A stretch of DNA of 64,000 bases from Anoxybacillus mongoliensis. GTDB lineage: Bacteria > Bacillota > Bacilli > Bacillales > Anoxybacillaceae. The position numbers and the translations under genes were made by a program. The notes beneath the pieces were generated by a model that ran no database searches, was not told where the DNA came from, and was given only the letters and a program-made list of their open reading frames with translations. The DNA lies in the NCBI RefSeq assembly GCF_014201515.1, contig NZ_JACHEQ010000001.1:124001-188000 (forward strand). The letters are read 5' to 3'. This document shows positions 1 through 7,904 of this stretch, piece after piece. Positions within the stretch are counted from its first letter, which is position 1, and every line of letters starts with the position of its first letter.

Positions 1-276
1 ATGAAAGATGCCGACCGGTGTTGTGGGTCTGCAGGCATTTATAACATCATCGAGCCGGACATGTCGATGCAAGTGCTCGATTACAAAATGAAACAAGCAA
101 AACAAACGAACGCAACGACGATCGTGACCGCCAATCCGGGTTGCTTACTGCAAATGAAACTCGGCATTGAACGAGAAGGACTCACAAACGTGCGTGCCGT
201 TCATCTCGTTGAGTTGCTTTTAGAAGCTGTGGAAGCGACAAAACAAATGGACAAACCGCTTAAACAAATCGGATAG
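1..276 (+). CDS. glcF: glycolate oxidase iron-sulfur subunit, C-terminal part
   Basis: Only the last 91 codons lie in the window; the gene starts upstream. The visible part is the C-terminal cysteine-rich CCG domain, with CCGSAGIYN near the start and TANPGC about 40 residues later. These are typical metal/heterodisulfide-binding motifs of the GlcF subunit, which passes electrons from the flavin subunit GlcD during glycolate oxidation. LutA-type lactate utilisation proteins share the domain, but the CCGSAG-(I/T)Y spacing fits GlcF better. The stop codon runs straight into a terminator hairpin, so this is the last gene of its operon. Confidence 0.8.
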   Translation: MKDADRCCGSAGIYNIIEPDMSMQVLDYKMKQAKQTNATTIVTANPGCLLQMKLGIEREGLTNVRAVHLVELLLEAVEATKQMDKPLKQIG

Positions 277-308
277 GGTATGACCATTCATGCCCTTTTC
301 TTTTTTAA
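276..308 (+). terminator. Rho-independent terminator after glcF
   Basis: GGGTATGA (276-283) pairs with TCATGCCC (288-295), allowing one G-U pair, and is followed by a T-rich run to about 308. It overlaps the stop codons of both convergent genes. Confidence 0.7.
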
Positions 309-1148
309 TCGTTCTTCTAACTCGCGCCGCTTTTGTTCGAGCTCTGCTTCGCTATACGTTTTTCGCTCATATTGTGTATAGTCGATATGTAGCCATTCTG
401 GAACCATCTCCGTTCGCACTGCTCGTTTTCTTTTTTCGTGTGAACGTCTATATCCGTTTTTCTTCCAATTACGTAAAATACCTTCCGCATACGTCCACGT
501 TTTCACCCCGTTTTTTAACGCGATCGCTAGCGCTTCTAGCACCCATTCTTCTGACGTTTCATTCACCCATAACGCCATATTTTCCCCGACATAACTACTG
601 ATCGTCCCAAAACCGTTTTGTTCATAAAATTGTATTATGTTTTGTAATGTATCATCTGTTGTTATATTTGTTTGTCTGTTCATATTGCGATGTGCGTCTT
701 GGCAAGTTGACGTATGCGACACGTCATGTTGCATCGTCTGTTCGTCATATTGACCGTTCGTTTTTTGTTCCATACACATCATCACTTGTTCGTCATGTTG
801 CTTACTCGACTCGTTGCACCCGACGCTTTCTCCAAGCACTTCGGCAAGCACGTCGTAGTCAATGCGATACCATTTTGTTTTATCAAGCTTTGAGCGATAG
901 CGCGAAACGACAATTCGTGTTTTCTCCAATCGGACGATCGTGCGCCGAATCGTGCTTTCTGACCAAAAAGGAAACTGTTTTTTCCATCCTTCGTACGTAT
1001 TGTATACCCACGTATAGCCATCATACGTATGCGTACTTTTCCCGAGCCAGTAATGAAGCTGTTGTAAAAAAATACTTTCATTCAACCCAAGCTTTACCGC
1101 CACCGTCGGCAATACGAACAACGGATCATCATCGACTAGCCATTTCAT
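288..1148 (-). CDS. DnaD-domain replication-initiation-like protein
   Basis: 286 aa from the chosen ATG (MKWLVDDDP). An AGGAGGG box sits 7 nt before this ATG and lies inside any longer reading frame, so earlier ATGs at 1169 and 1154 are unlikely. The first ~115 residues look like the winged-helix half of DnaD-like proteins (FLQQLHYWL, SESTIRRTIVRLE). A polar linker follows, then a DnaD C-terminal domain at ~165-230 with the family-style motif TWTYAEGILRNWKKNGY. The tail is highly charged (about 30 residues). Such proteins load or remodel the replication origin. This version resembles phage or plasmid-derived relatives more than housekeeping DnaD, so it may be a domesticated prophage gene. The exact role is unknown. 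Confidence 0.7.
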   Translation of the reverse strand: MKWLVDDDPLFVLPTVAVKLGLNESIFLQQLHYWLGKSTHTYDGYTWVYNTYEGWKKQFPFWSESTIRRTIVRLEKTRIVVSRYRSKLDKTKWYRIDYDVLAEVLGESVGCNESSKQHDEQVMMCMEQKTNGQYDEQTMQHDVSHTSTCQDAHRNMNRQTNITTDDTLQNIIQFYEQNGFGTISSYVGENMALWVNETSEEWVLEALAIALKNGVKTWTYAEGILRNWKKNGYRRSHEKRKRAVRTEMVPEWLHIDYTQYERKTYSEAELEQKRRELEERLKKKRA

Positions 1149-1203
1149 CTCCATCCCTCCTACATTCATCTATCGCTTCATGCGCGGCATTTGGTTAGAT
1201 GAG

Positions 1204-1233
1204 AAAAGAAAAAAGAGAATGCCGATGCATTCC
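1204..1233 (-). terminator. terminator after ftnA
   Basis: On the minus strand GAATGC, a CGAT loop and GCATTC are followed by CTTTTTTCTTTTC. It starts a few bases after the ferritin stop codon. Confidence 0.65.
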
Positions 1234-1235
1234 CT

Positions 1236-1739
1236 TTAAGCTTCTGGTGTAAATGTGCGTTGTGCGAGTTCATTGTCAAGCATAAATAGCGAGTTGCTGT
1301 CGCCTTCGATGCGTTTTAGTTTTTGAATGAGCGTATCGAACAACGACTCTTCTTCGACTTGTTCGTCAATAAACCATTTTAAAAAGTTCATCGTCGCATG
1401 CTCGCGCTCGTCTAACGCTAAGTCAGATAGTTTATAAATGCGGCGCGTCACCTCTTTTTCATGGGCGAGCGCTTTTTCAAAGCAATCGCGAACGGACGTA
1501 AATTCGTTATTTGGCGATGGGAAACCGGCCATCACCGCCCGTTCGCCAAGCGCATTAATGAAGTTGTAAAACTTCATCGCATGGAAACGTTCTTCTTCCG
1601 CTTGCACTAAAAAGAAATTCGCAAAGCCATCCAATCCTTCCGCCGAGCAATACGCCGCCATCGCCATATACGCATGCGCAGAATAAAATTCAAAATTCAT
1701 TTGATCGTTCAATCCGTTTAACAATTTTTCACTTAACAT
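1236..1739 (-). CDS. ftnA: ferritin (iron storage)
   Basis: 167 aa, the normal length for bacterial non-haem ferritin. The protein oxidises Fe2+ at a di-iron ferroxidase site and stores Fe3+ in a 24-mer cytosolic cage. Visible ligands fit the family: NFEFYSAHAYMAMA with E17, then EEERFHAMK carrying the ExxH pair at about 49-53, and a later E in LAHEKEVTRRIY. The final helix (MNFLKWFIDEQVEEE) has the usual QVEEE signature. A GAGGAG box precedes the ATG. It is a single-gene unit with its own terminator. No Fur box was recognised. Confidence 0.92.
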   Translation of the reverse strand: MLSEKLLNGLNDQMNFEFYSAHAYMAMAAYCSAEGLDGFANFFLVQAEEERFHAMKFYNFINALGERAVMAGFPSPNNEFTSVRDCFEKALAHEKEVTRRIYKLSDLALDEREHATMNFLKWFIDEQVEEESLFDTLIQKLKRIEGDSNSLFMLDNELAQRTFTPEA

Positions 1740-1771
1740 ACATCAACACTCCTCTCTTTCTTTATTATAAC

Positions 1772-1796
1772 AAAAAGAGGAGGAACGTGCCTCCCC
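1772..1796 (-). terminator. terminator after the TerC-type gene
   Basis: On the minus strand GGGGAGG and CCTCCTC form a short imperfect stem around CACGTT, followed by TTTTTG. Confidence 0.6.
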
Positions 1797-2582
1797 TTAT
1801 TCGTTTTGCGCTTTTTTCAACGTTTGAATCGCATCTTCTTGTTGTTTCGTTTCTTTTCCGGAGAAAAACCAACCGCCTGCGGCAATCGCTAAAAGCACGA
1901 TCCAGAAAATCGCCTTCCATAACGCCGAATGTGCAAAATGTTCAGAAACGATCGCTAAACTTGGATGTGCTAACGTATATACGGCCAATTTCACACCGAC
2001 CCAACCGACGATTAAAAACGCGGCCGATTCAAGACTTGGACGTTTTTGTAATATTTTAACGAACGCATTTGCCGCAAAACGCATAATGATAACCCCGATC
2101 AAACCACCAGCGAAAATGACTAAAAACTTCCCGCCGTCCATGCCACCGATCGCTGGCAAGTTCGTATTTGGCAACGTCATGGCTAAAGCAACAGCCGCTA
2201 AAATCGAGTCAATCGCAAACGCTAAGTCAGCAAGCTCGACTTTCAATACCGTCATCCAAAAACCAGATTGTTTTTTCCCTTCTTTATGCGAACCGTCTCG
2301 ATTTTTCGTCATAAAATGATGCACAGCAATAAACATTAAATACAATGCACCGAGCGCTTGAATTTGCCAAATGCTCACTAAATACGAAATGACGAATAAC
2401 GCAGCAAAGCGAAGAATAAACGCCCCAGCAAGCCCGTAAAAGAGCGCCCGCTTTTGTTGCTTTTCTGGTAAATGCTTCACCATGACCGCCATGACAACGG
2501 CGTTATCGGCAGCTAAAATACCCTCTAAACCGATTAAAACGAGAAGCACCCAACCATATTCTAATAACATAGATACATCCAT
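1797..2582 (-). CDS. TerC/YkoY-family membrane protein, probable Mn2+ exporter
   Basis: 261 aa from ATG 2582 (MDVSMLLEYGW), which has AGGAGGG 8 nt upstream. A longer frame reaches back into the riboswitch and is not real. About seven hydrophobic segments are visible. The family motifs are present: LEGILAADNAVV early in the protein and ELADLAFAIDSILA in the middle, each with membrane-embedded acidic residues thought to bind metal. TerC-family members YkoY and YceF of B. subtilis export manganese and metallate exoenzymes. The leader is a yybP-ykoY Mn2+ riboswitch with a terminator, so the gene should switch on when manganese is high. The substrate is inferred from this regulation. Confidence 0.88.
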   Translation of the reverse strand: MDVSMLLEYGWVLLVLIGLEGILAADNAVVMAVMVKHLPEKQQKRALFYGLAGAFILRFAALFVISYLVSIWQIQALGALYLMFIAVHHFMTKNRDGSHKEGKKQSGFWMTVLKVELADLAFAIDSILAAVALAMTLPNTNLPAIGGMDGGKFLVIFAGGLIGVIIMRFAANAFVKILQKRPSLESAAFLIVGWVGVKLAVYTLAHPSLAIVSEHFAHSALWKAIFWIVLLAIAAGGWFFSGKETKQQEDAIQTLKKAQNE

Positions 2583-2642
2583 CAATGATCCCTCCTGTAA
2601 TATGTAGTTTTCCCTCGCCCGTCGGCAAAAATCATGAAAACG

Positions 2643-2674
2643 CAAAAAAGACCTTTGCCGAACGGCAAAGGTCT
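2643..2674 (-). terminator. riboswitch expression-platform terminator
   Basis: AGACCTTTGCC and GGCAAAGGTCT form an 11-bp perfect stem with a 4-nt loop, followed by TTTTTTGCG on the minus strand. It sits between the aptamer and the TerC start. The ON state would break it by pairing its 5' arm with the aptamer closing region. Confidence 0.85.
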
Positions 2675-2785
2675 CGCTAGACACAATGTTGTGCCAACAA
2701 AGCCGATGGACGAGATCCATGAATTGACGACTTTGTTTTCAGGCAACGCCTGAACGCTACTCCCCTTTGTGAAGGAAAACTATGT
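2675..2785 (-). ncRNA. yybP-ykoY manganese riboswitch aptamer
   Basis: Read on the minus strand, the leader contains the hallmark CAAAGGGGAGTAGC, then GTCGTCA, then CGTCCATCGGCTTTG, and ends in TGTCTAGCGAGACC. This is the conserved order of the yybP-ykoY class, which binds Mn2+. A consensus promoter lies just upstream and a terminator just downstream, giving a complete transcriptional ON switch for the TerC-type gene. Confidence 0.9.
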
Positions 2786-2798
2786 TATTTGTAGTTTC

Positions 2799-2827
2799 AT
2801 TATAAGCATACGAACTTATTTTGTCAA
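2799..2827 (-). promoter_or_regulatory. sigma-A promoter of the Mn2+ riboswitch
   Basis: On the minus strand TTGACA, a 17-nt spacer and TATAAT match both consensus hexamers exactly. Transcription would start a few bases before the aptamer. Confidence 0.9.
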
Positions 2828-2831
2828 TCCT

Positions 2832-4244
2832 CTAGCTCACTTGTTTTTGCACAACATTTGCCCCATTTAATTTGCTATGTTTGCGACCGTACAAGAAATA
2901 AATAACGAGACCGACCGCAAGCCAGCCGCCAAAGCTTAACCATGTTGTCGCTGGAAGTTGTAGCGCTAAATACAGACAAAACGCCACAGCCAGCAAAGGA
3001 ATGACTGGTACAAACGGCACCATAAAGCTCCGTTTTAAATTCGGTTCTGTTTTACGTAAAATTAAAATACCGATCGCAACAGTCGTAAACGCAAACAACG
3101 TACCGATATTTGTTAAGTGAGCTAATTTATTTAACGGAATAACCCCGGCAAAAATAGAAACCGCAATCCCTGTCACCCATGAGTTAACAAGCGGTACTTG
3201 TTTTCTCTCGCTCACTTTCGCAAAAAGGGAAGGAAGCAAGCCGTCGCGGCTAATTGCGTAAAAGAGGCGCGTTTGCGCATAAAGCATAACGAGAAGCACG
3301 GTCGTAATTCCTGTAATCGCACCGAGCGAAATAAATCCTGCCACCCAATCTTGCTGAATATAATTTAACGCAAAAGCAACTGGATTTTTCACACCTAATT
3401 GGTCATACGGCACAATACCTGTTAAAATAAGCGATACCGCAATGTATAACAACGTACAAATCGCAAGCGATGCGATAATCCCGATCGGCATATTCCGTTG
3501 CGGATTGCGCACTTCTTCTGCCGCTGTCGATACCGCATCAAACCCTAAATATGCAAAAAATACTGTCGCAGCTCCTGCGGCAACACCAGAAAAACCAAAC
3601 GGCATAAACGGCGTCCAGTTTTCTGGCTTCACATACCATACGCCAACCGCAATAAACAATAAAATAACAGCCACTTTAATGACGACCATGATTGCATTAA
3701 AACGGGCAGATTTTCTCACCCCTTGCGTCAATAAAAACGTAATAAGCAACACAATAACGATTGCAGGTACGTCAATAAACGTGCCATTCGCTGGATCGTA
3801 TGCGCTTGTTAATGCCTTTGGTAACTCAATGCCAAACCCTGCAAGCAATCCTTGGAAATAACCAGACCATCCAGCCGCAACTGCCGAAGCTGCCACCCCA
3901 TACTCTAAAATTAAATCCCAGCCGAGCATCCAAGCAATTAATTCACCAAATGTCGCATAGCTATACGTATACGCGCTTCCTGATACAGGCACGCTTGAAG
4001 CAAATTCTGCATAACAAAGCGCCGCAAACACGCACGCCAATCCTGATAAAATAAACGAAAGGACAAGTGCTGGCCCCGCATGTTCGGCAGCCGCTACGCC
4101 TGTTAAGACGAAAATGCCTGTCCCGATAATCGCTCCGATGCCAAGCATCGTTAAATCAAATGCGCCTAATTCTTTTTTGAGCGCTGCCCCTTTTCCTGAT
4201 TCGCTCATCAGCGCTTCAATCGACTTTCTCCTGAACAAACTCAT
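2832..4244 (-). CDS. APC-family amino acid permease (YfnA/CAT-like)
   Basis: 470 aa with twelve or so predicted membrane helices. The N-terminus carries the APC-superfamily signature: GIGAIIGTGIFVLTG at ~36-50, with the unwound GTG segment of TM1 that binds the substrate backbone. FAYLGFDAVSTAAEE at ~230-245 is the TM6-type motif. The closest family is cationic or neutral amino acid permeases such as B. subtilis YfnA. The specific substrate cannot be read from sequence. GGGGAG precedes the ATG. It is transcribed alone, with no clear terminator before the downstream riboswitch promoter. Confidence 0.85.
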   Translation of the reverse strand: MSLFRRKSIEALMSESGKGAALKKELGAFDLTMLGIGAIIGTGIFVLTGVAAAEHAGPALVLSFILSGLACVFAALCYAEFASSVPVSGSAYTYSYATFGELIAWMLGWDLILEYGVAASAVAAGWSGYFQGLLAGFGIELPKALTSAYDPANGTFIDVPAIVIVLLITFLLTQGVRKSARFNAIMVVIKVAVILLFIAVGVWYVKPENWTPFMPFGFSGVAAGAATVFFAYLGFDAVSTAAEEVRNPQRNMPIGIIASLAICTLLYIAVSLILTGIVPYDQLGVKNPVAFALNYIQQDWVAGFISLGAITGITTVLLVMLYAQTRLFYAISRDGLLPSLFAKVSERKQVPLVNSWVTGIAVSIFAGVIPLNKLAHLTNIGTLFAFTTVAIGILILRKTEPNLKRSFMVPFVPVIPLLAVAFCLYLALQLPATTWLSFGGWLAVGLVIYFLYGRKHSKLNGANVVQKQVS

Positions 4245-4336
4245 CGTTGTAAACTCCCCTTACTTATGATGTTTATTTTATACTTTAACGCCCAAAATCG
4301 TTAAAGACAATAGTTTTTCACTATTTCGCAATATTT

Positions 4337-5593
4337 TTATTTTTCTAATAAAAACGGAAGACTTACCGTTATTGTCGTTCCGCGCCCTTTTTCGCTTTTT
4401 ATATTCCACGTGCCGTTCATCATTTCAATGATACGAATGGACACCATCGCACCAAGACCTGTCCCTTTTTCTTTTGTGCTGAAATACGGTTCTCCGAAAC
4501 GAGCAAGTTGCTCTTTCGTCATTCCTTCCCCTTCATCGCACACAACGATCGTTACAGCTTTTTCATCGACATGTACATCAACATACAATGCTCCACCGTT
4601 TTCCATCGCTTCAATTCCATTTTTTATTATATTTAAAAAACATTGGCGAAAATATTGAGCGTTACCAACTACGGTCGCTGGTGTAAGGGTTGCGACAATT
4701 TGTACTCCATGCATGTTCGCTAACGGACGCAACATGTCGATCACTTTTTTTAATTCATGATGCACGGGAAATGGCTCGGATTTTTCTGGAAACGGCTTGG
4801 CGAACGTTAAATAATCGTCAATAATGGCGCAGGCGCGGTTTAATTCTTCAAGGGCGATATTCATATATTGCTCTTTTGCTTCTTCCGATATGTCTTTCGC
4901 TTTCATGAGCTGCATAAAACCTTTCACAACAGTAAGGGGATTGCGAATTTCATGGGAAATGCTTGCGGCAAGTTGGCTGACGACTTCCATTTTCTCCAGC
5001 TTGATCGCTTCCGAACGAATGAGCAACGCTTCCCGTAACGTTTCTATAATAAACACAACGAACAACACCGCAACAGGAGGAACGAGAATAAAATCGACAA
5101 CATATGATTGCGTCACTTGAAAATCGGAAATCGCAATTGCCAATATCGTTGCGGCAATCGCAAGAATAAACGTCATTACCGCCGAAGCAACAAGCCGCTG
5201 TTTCCTTGTGAGCCGTTGAAACAATACTGAAAACAAACTACCGCATATACACATCATCACATACACGGCAACAGTAATAACCTGATACCCATACATCATA
5301 AAGCGAGCGATCAGTAAAACAAACAAAAGAGGGACACTAACCGTCCATCCGCCATAAAACGTGCCAATGAGAAATGGAACTTGCCGCAAGTCGTGTACGC
5401 AATCAGGAGCGATGTAAATCGGGTATTTCATACATAAAATAAGAGGGACGCTTAAACAGACGACAAGCAATAGACGTCGATACACCTTTTTTTGTTGAAA
5501 AAAACGAACGTGATCGTACAAAAAATAAAAGAAAAAAATGCTCACTAAAATGTAGAATAGGTTATTTAATACGTTTTGATTTATATATGTCAT
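4337..5593 (-). CDS. membrane sensor histidine kinase, sporulation-kinase type
   Basis: 418 aa from ATG 5593 (MTYINQNVL), which has GGGAGAG 7 nt upstream; a TTG 63 nt further out lacks a ribosome-binding site. Residues ~1-190 hold about six hydrophobic helices resembling 5TM-Lyt or KinB-type sensors. HisKA follows with SISHEIRNPLTVVKGF (phospho-His). The ATPase domain has N box NIIKNGIEAM, G1 DEGEGM and G2 GTGLGA. No response regulator gene is adjacent, which is typical of kinases feeding the Spo0F phosphorelay. That role is inferred and the signal is unknown. Confidence 0.85.
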   Translation of the reverse strand: MTYINQNVLNNLFYILVSIFFFYFLYDHVRFFQQKKVYRRLLLVVCLSVPLILCMKYPIYIAPDCVHDLRQVPFLIGTFYGGWTVSVPLLFVLLIARFMMYGYQVITVAVYVMMCICGSLFSVLFQRLTRKQRLVASAVMTFILAIAATILAIAISDFQVTQSYVVDFILVPPVAVLFVVFIIETLREALLIRSEAIKLEKMEVVSQLAASISHEIRNPLTVVKGFMQLMKAKDISEEAKEQYMNIALEELNRACAIIDDYLTFAKPFPEKSEPFPVHHELKKVIDMLRPLANMHGVQIVATLTPATVVGNAQYFRQCFLNIIKNGIEAMENGGALYVDVHVDEKAVTIVVCDEGEGMTKEQLARFGEPYFSTKEKGTGLGAMVSIRIIEMMNGTWNIKSEKGRGTTITVSLPFLLEK

Positions 5594-5669
5594 TTCTTCA
5601 CTCTCCCATACCGATCGTCCACTTTTCAGTTTCGCCAAAACTTTTTCTGTTGTCAATGGTACGGTATCT

Positions 5670-5698
5670 TTGAAAAATGATCACATTTCCATTATGAT
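5670..5698 (+). promoter_or_regulatory. sigma-A promoter for the MFS gene
   Basis: TTGAAA (5670-5675), a 17-nt spacer and TATGAT (5693-5698), 33 nt before the MFS start codon. Confidence 0.7.
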
Positions 5699-5730
5699 AA
5701 AAATGCAAACTACTTAGTGGAGATGGTCAT

Positions 5731-6897
5731 ATGAACGATCGGCGTTATTTGCCGCTTTTATTTGTTGTGATGTTTTTAGTCATGATGGGGTTTGGGATTA
5801 TTATTCCTGTCCTTCCTTTTTACGCAGAAAAAATTGGCGCCACCCCAACGCAACTCGGCTGGTTAATGGCGGTATATTCGTTTATGCAATTTTTATTTGC
5901 ACCGATGTGGGGCAAACTTTCTGATCGATACGGACGAAAACCGATGTTACTGATCGGTATTTTCGGTTTAGCGCTTTCGTTTTTCTTATTCGCCTTAGCG
6001 ACAAAACTTTGGATGTTGTTTGCCGCTCGCATCATCGGTGGCTTTTTATCTGCCGCCACGATGCCAACAGCGATGGCATACGTTGCGGATGTGACGACAG
6101 AAGAAAATCGCGGCAAAGGCATGGGCATCATCGGGGCAGCCGTTGGACTTGGCTTTATTTTCGGTCCAGCGATTGGCGGTGTGTTTTCGAAACATAGCTT
6201 AACCGTTCCGTTTTGGATCGCAGGCAGTTTAGCGCTCGTGACTACTATGTTCGTTTTCTTTTTCTTACATGAATCGCTACCGAAAGAAAAGCGAGCGCAT
6301 ACGCAAACGACACGTCCATCGCTTATGTCTGCCTTGCAAAGCCCACTCGCACGCCTATACGTATTACAATTGATCGTCACGTTTTCACTTGCCGGGCTTG
6401 AAGCGACGTTTGCTTATTTTGCGGCAAAACGTGCTGGACTTGCTTCGACCGAACTCGGCTACATTTTTATGATCATGGGACTTGCTGGGGCGATCGTTCA
6501 AGGAGGACTGCTTGGAAAGCTCATTCAATCGTTCGGGGAAGGCACGGTCATTCGCGCTGGACTATTTGTTTCAGCACTCGGTTTTGCGCTCATTTTATTC
6601 ATCCATAACTTTTGGACAGCAGCGCTTTATTTAACGATTTTCGGCATCGGTAACGGCGTCATTCGCCCGTGTGTATCCGCCTTATTAACGAAACATACGA
6701 CCGACGGACAGGGAAGCGCTACAGGACTGTTATCTTCGTTCGATTCGCTCGGACGCATCGGTGGACCGGCGATTGCAGGCTGGCTGTTTACATTCAAGCC
6801 GAGCTTGCCGTATATGACAGGCATTGTACTCACATTCGTTTCATTCGCTCTCTTTCAATCGTTTCAACGAACAACGATGCAAAAAGGCTCCGCTTAA
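5731..6897 (+). CDS. MFS drug/metabolite exporter (DHA1 type)
   Basis: 388 aa with twelve predicted membrane helices. The loop after TM2 carries MFS motif A (GKLSDRYGRKP), and TM5 carries the antiporter motif C region (GAAVGLGFIFGPAIGG), which marks proton-coupled efflux. Length and motifs match the Bmr/Blt/TetA(P)-like DHA1 group. The natural substrate is unknown. A sigma-A-like promoter precedes it and a shared hairpin ends it. It stands alone between a divergent kinase and a convergent glycosyltransferase. Confidence 0.85.
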   Translation: MNDRRYLPLLFVVMFLVMMGFGIIIPVLPFYAEKIGATPTQLGWLMAVYSFMQFLFAPMWGKLSDRYGRKPMLLIGIFGLALSFFLFALATKLWMLFAARIIGGFLSAATMPTAMAYVADVTTEENRGKGMGIIGAAVGLGFIFGPAIGGVFSKHSLTVPFWIAGSLALVTTMFVFFFLHESLPKEKRAHTQTTRPSLMSALQSPLARLYVLQLIVTFSLAGLEATFAYFAAKRAGLASTELGYIFMIMGLAGAIVQGGLLGKLIQSFGEGTVIRAGLFVSALGFALILFIHNFWTAALYLTIFGIGNGVIRPCVSALLTKHTTDGQGSATGLLSSFDSLGRIGGPAIAGWLFTFKPSLPYMTGIVLTFVSFALFQSFQRTTMQKGSA

Positions 6898-6907
6898 TCG
6901 GAGCCTT
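6884..6907. terminator. bidirectional terminator between the MFS and ykoT-like genes
   Basis: AAGGCTCCG (6884-6892) and CGGAGCCTT (6899-6907) form a 9-bp perfect stem. It covers the stop codons of both convergent genes. Confidence 0.75.
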
Positions 6908-7904
6908 AACTTATGCCTTCTTCAGTCAGTTTCTCCCGCTCGTGCCTTGCGATGATCGGACCGTTTAATAAATCTACATCGACAATATAGCGCGGTCGCT
7001 GTTTCGTTTCTTTATACACTTTCCCGACATACTCCCCGACTAGCCCGATCGCAATAAGCTGCAATCCTCCGACAAGCCAAATCGACATGATGAGCGACGT
7101 CCAGCCTGTTTGTGTATGACCGGTCATTTTTAAAAACAATACATATAACGCAAACAATACGCTCACAAAAAACGAACAAAAGCCAAGGAGTGAAACGAAA
7201 CGAATCGGCACCATGCTAAACGATGTTAACCCGTCAAACGCAAAACGAATCATTTTCATGAACGGATATTTCGTCACGCCCGCTTTTCGCTCTTTTCGGT
7301 CATAATATACCGTCGTCGACGGAAAACCGAGAAGTGGAACAACGCCGCGCAAAAACATATTCACTTCACGAAACTGCGCTAACGCTTCAACTGCCCGTCG
7401 GCTCATGAGACGATAATCGGCATGATTATAAATCAGCTGCACGCCGATACGATTCATCATACGATAAAACATTTCCGCCGTCCGCCGTTTCACATACGAA
7501 TCGACATCACGCTTTCTCCTTACGCCATAGACGATGTCGTATCCTTCTTGAAATTTACGCACAAACTCGCGAACGACATATATATCATCTTGCAAATCGG
7601 CATCCATCGTCACAATACAATCTGCCATTTGTTTGGCGGCAAACATGCCCGCTAACAGTGCATGTTGATGTCCCGCGTTTCCTGCTAGTTTAATGCCTTT
7701 CATTTCTTCATAACGTAAACATGCTTTATAAATGATCGACCACGTCCGATCGCGGCTTCCATCATCGACAAATACAATTTTACTTTCCGAAGAAATGAGC
7801 TGTTCATCGATAAGTTGCTGCCGCAACGCCCGCAACTGTTCGATCGTCTCTGGCAACATGTCTTCCTCGTTATAACAAGGGACAACGATCGCTAAAATTG
7901 TCAT
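6906..7904 (-). CDS. ykoT: family 2 glycosyltransferase, membrane anchored (YkoT-like)
   Basis: 332 aa from ATG 7904, preceded by AAAGGAG and overlapping the upstream stop as ATGA, which suggests translational coupling. The GT-A domain at ~1-225 shows VVPCYNEED, FVDDGSRDRTW and the DxD-like MDADLQDD. Two C-terminal membrane helices (~230-300) and a QRPRY tail are typical of DPM1/GtrB-type enzymes that move a sugar onto undecaprenyl phosphate. It is paired with a large membrane protein as ykoS-ykoT are in B. subtilis. The sugar is unknown. Confidence 0.85.
   Translation of the reverse strand: MTILAIVVPCYNEEDMLPETIEQLRALRQQLIDEQLISSESKIVFVDDGSRDRTWSIIYKACLRYEEMKGIKLAGNAGHQHALLAGMFAAKQMADCIVTMDADLQDDIYVVREFVRKFQEGYDIVYGVRRKRDVDSYVKRRTAEMFYRMMNRIGVQLIYNHADYRLMSRRAVEALAQFREVNMFLRGVVPLLGFPSTTVYYDRKERKAGVTKYPFMKMIRFAFDGLTSFSMVPIRFVSLLGFCSFFVSVLFALYVLFLKMTGHTQTGWTSLIMSIWLVGGLQLIAIGLVGEYVGKVYKETKQRPRYIVDVDLLNGPIIARHEREKLTEEGIS

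Noticed and set aside
290-1198. Long plus-strand frames opposite the DnaD-like gene
   Set aside because: Composition is that of reverse-strand shadow frames, with no ribosome-binding site.
2583-2720. N-terminal extension of the TerC-type protein
   Set aside because: It would translate the riboswitch and terminator; the ATG at 2582 has a proper ribosome-binding site.
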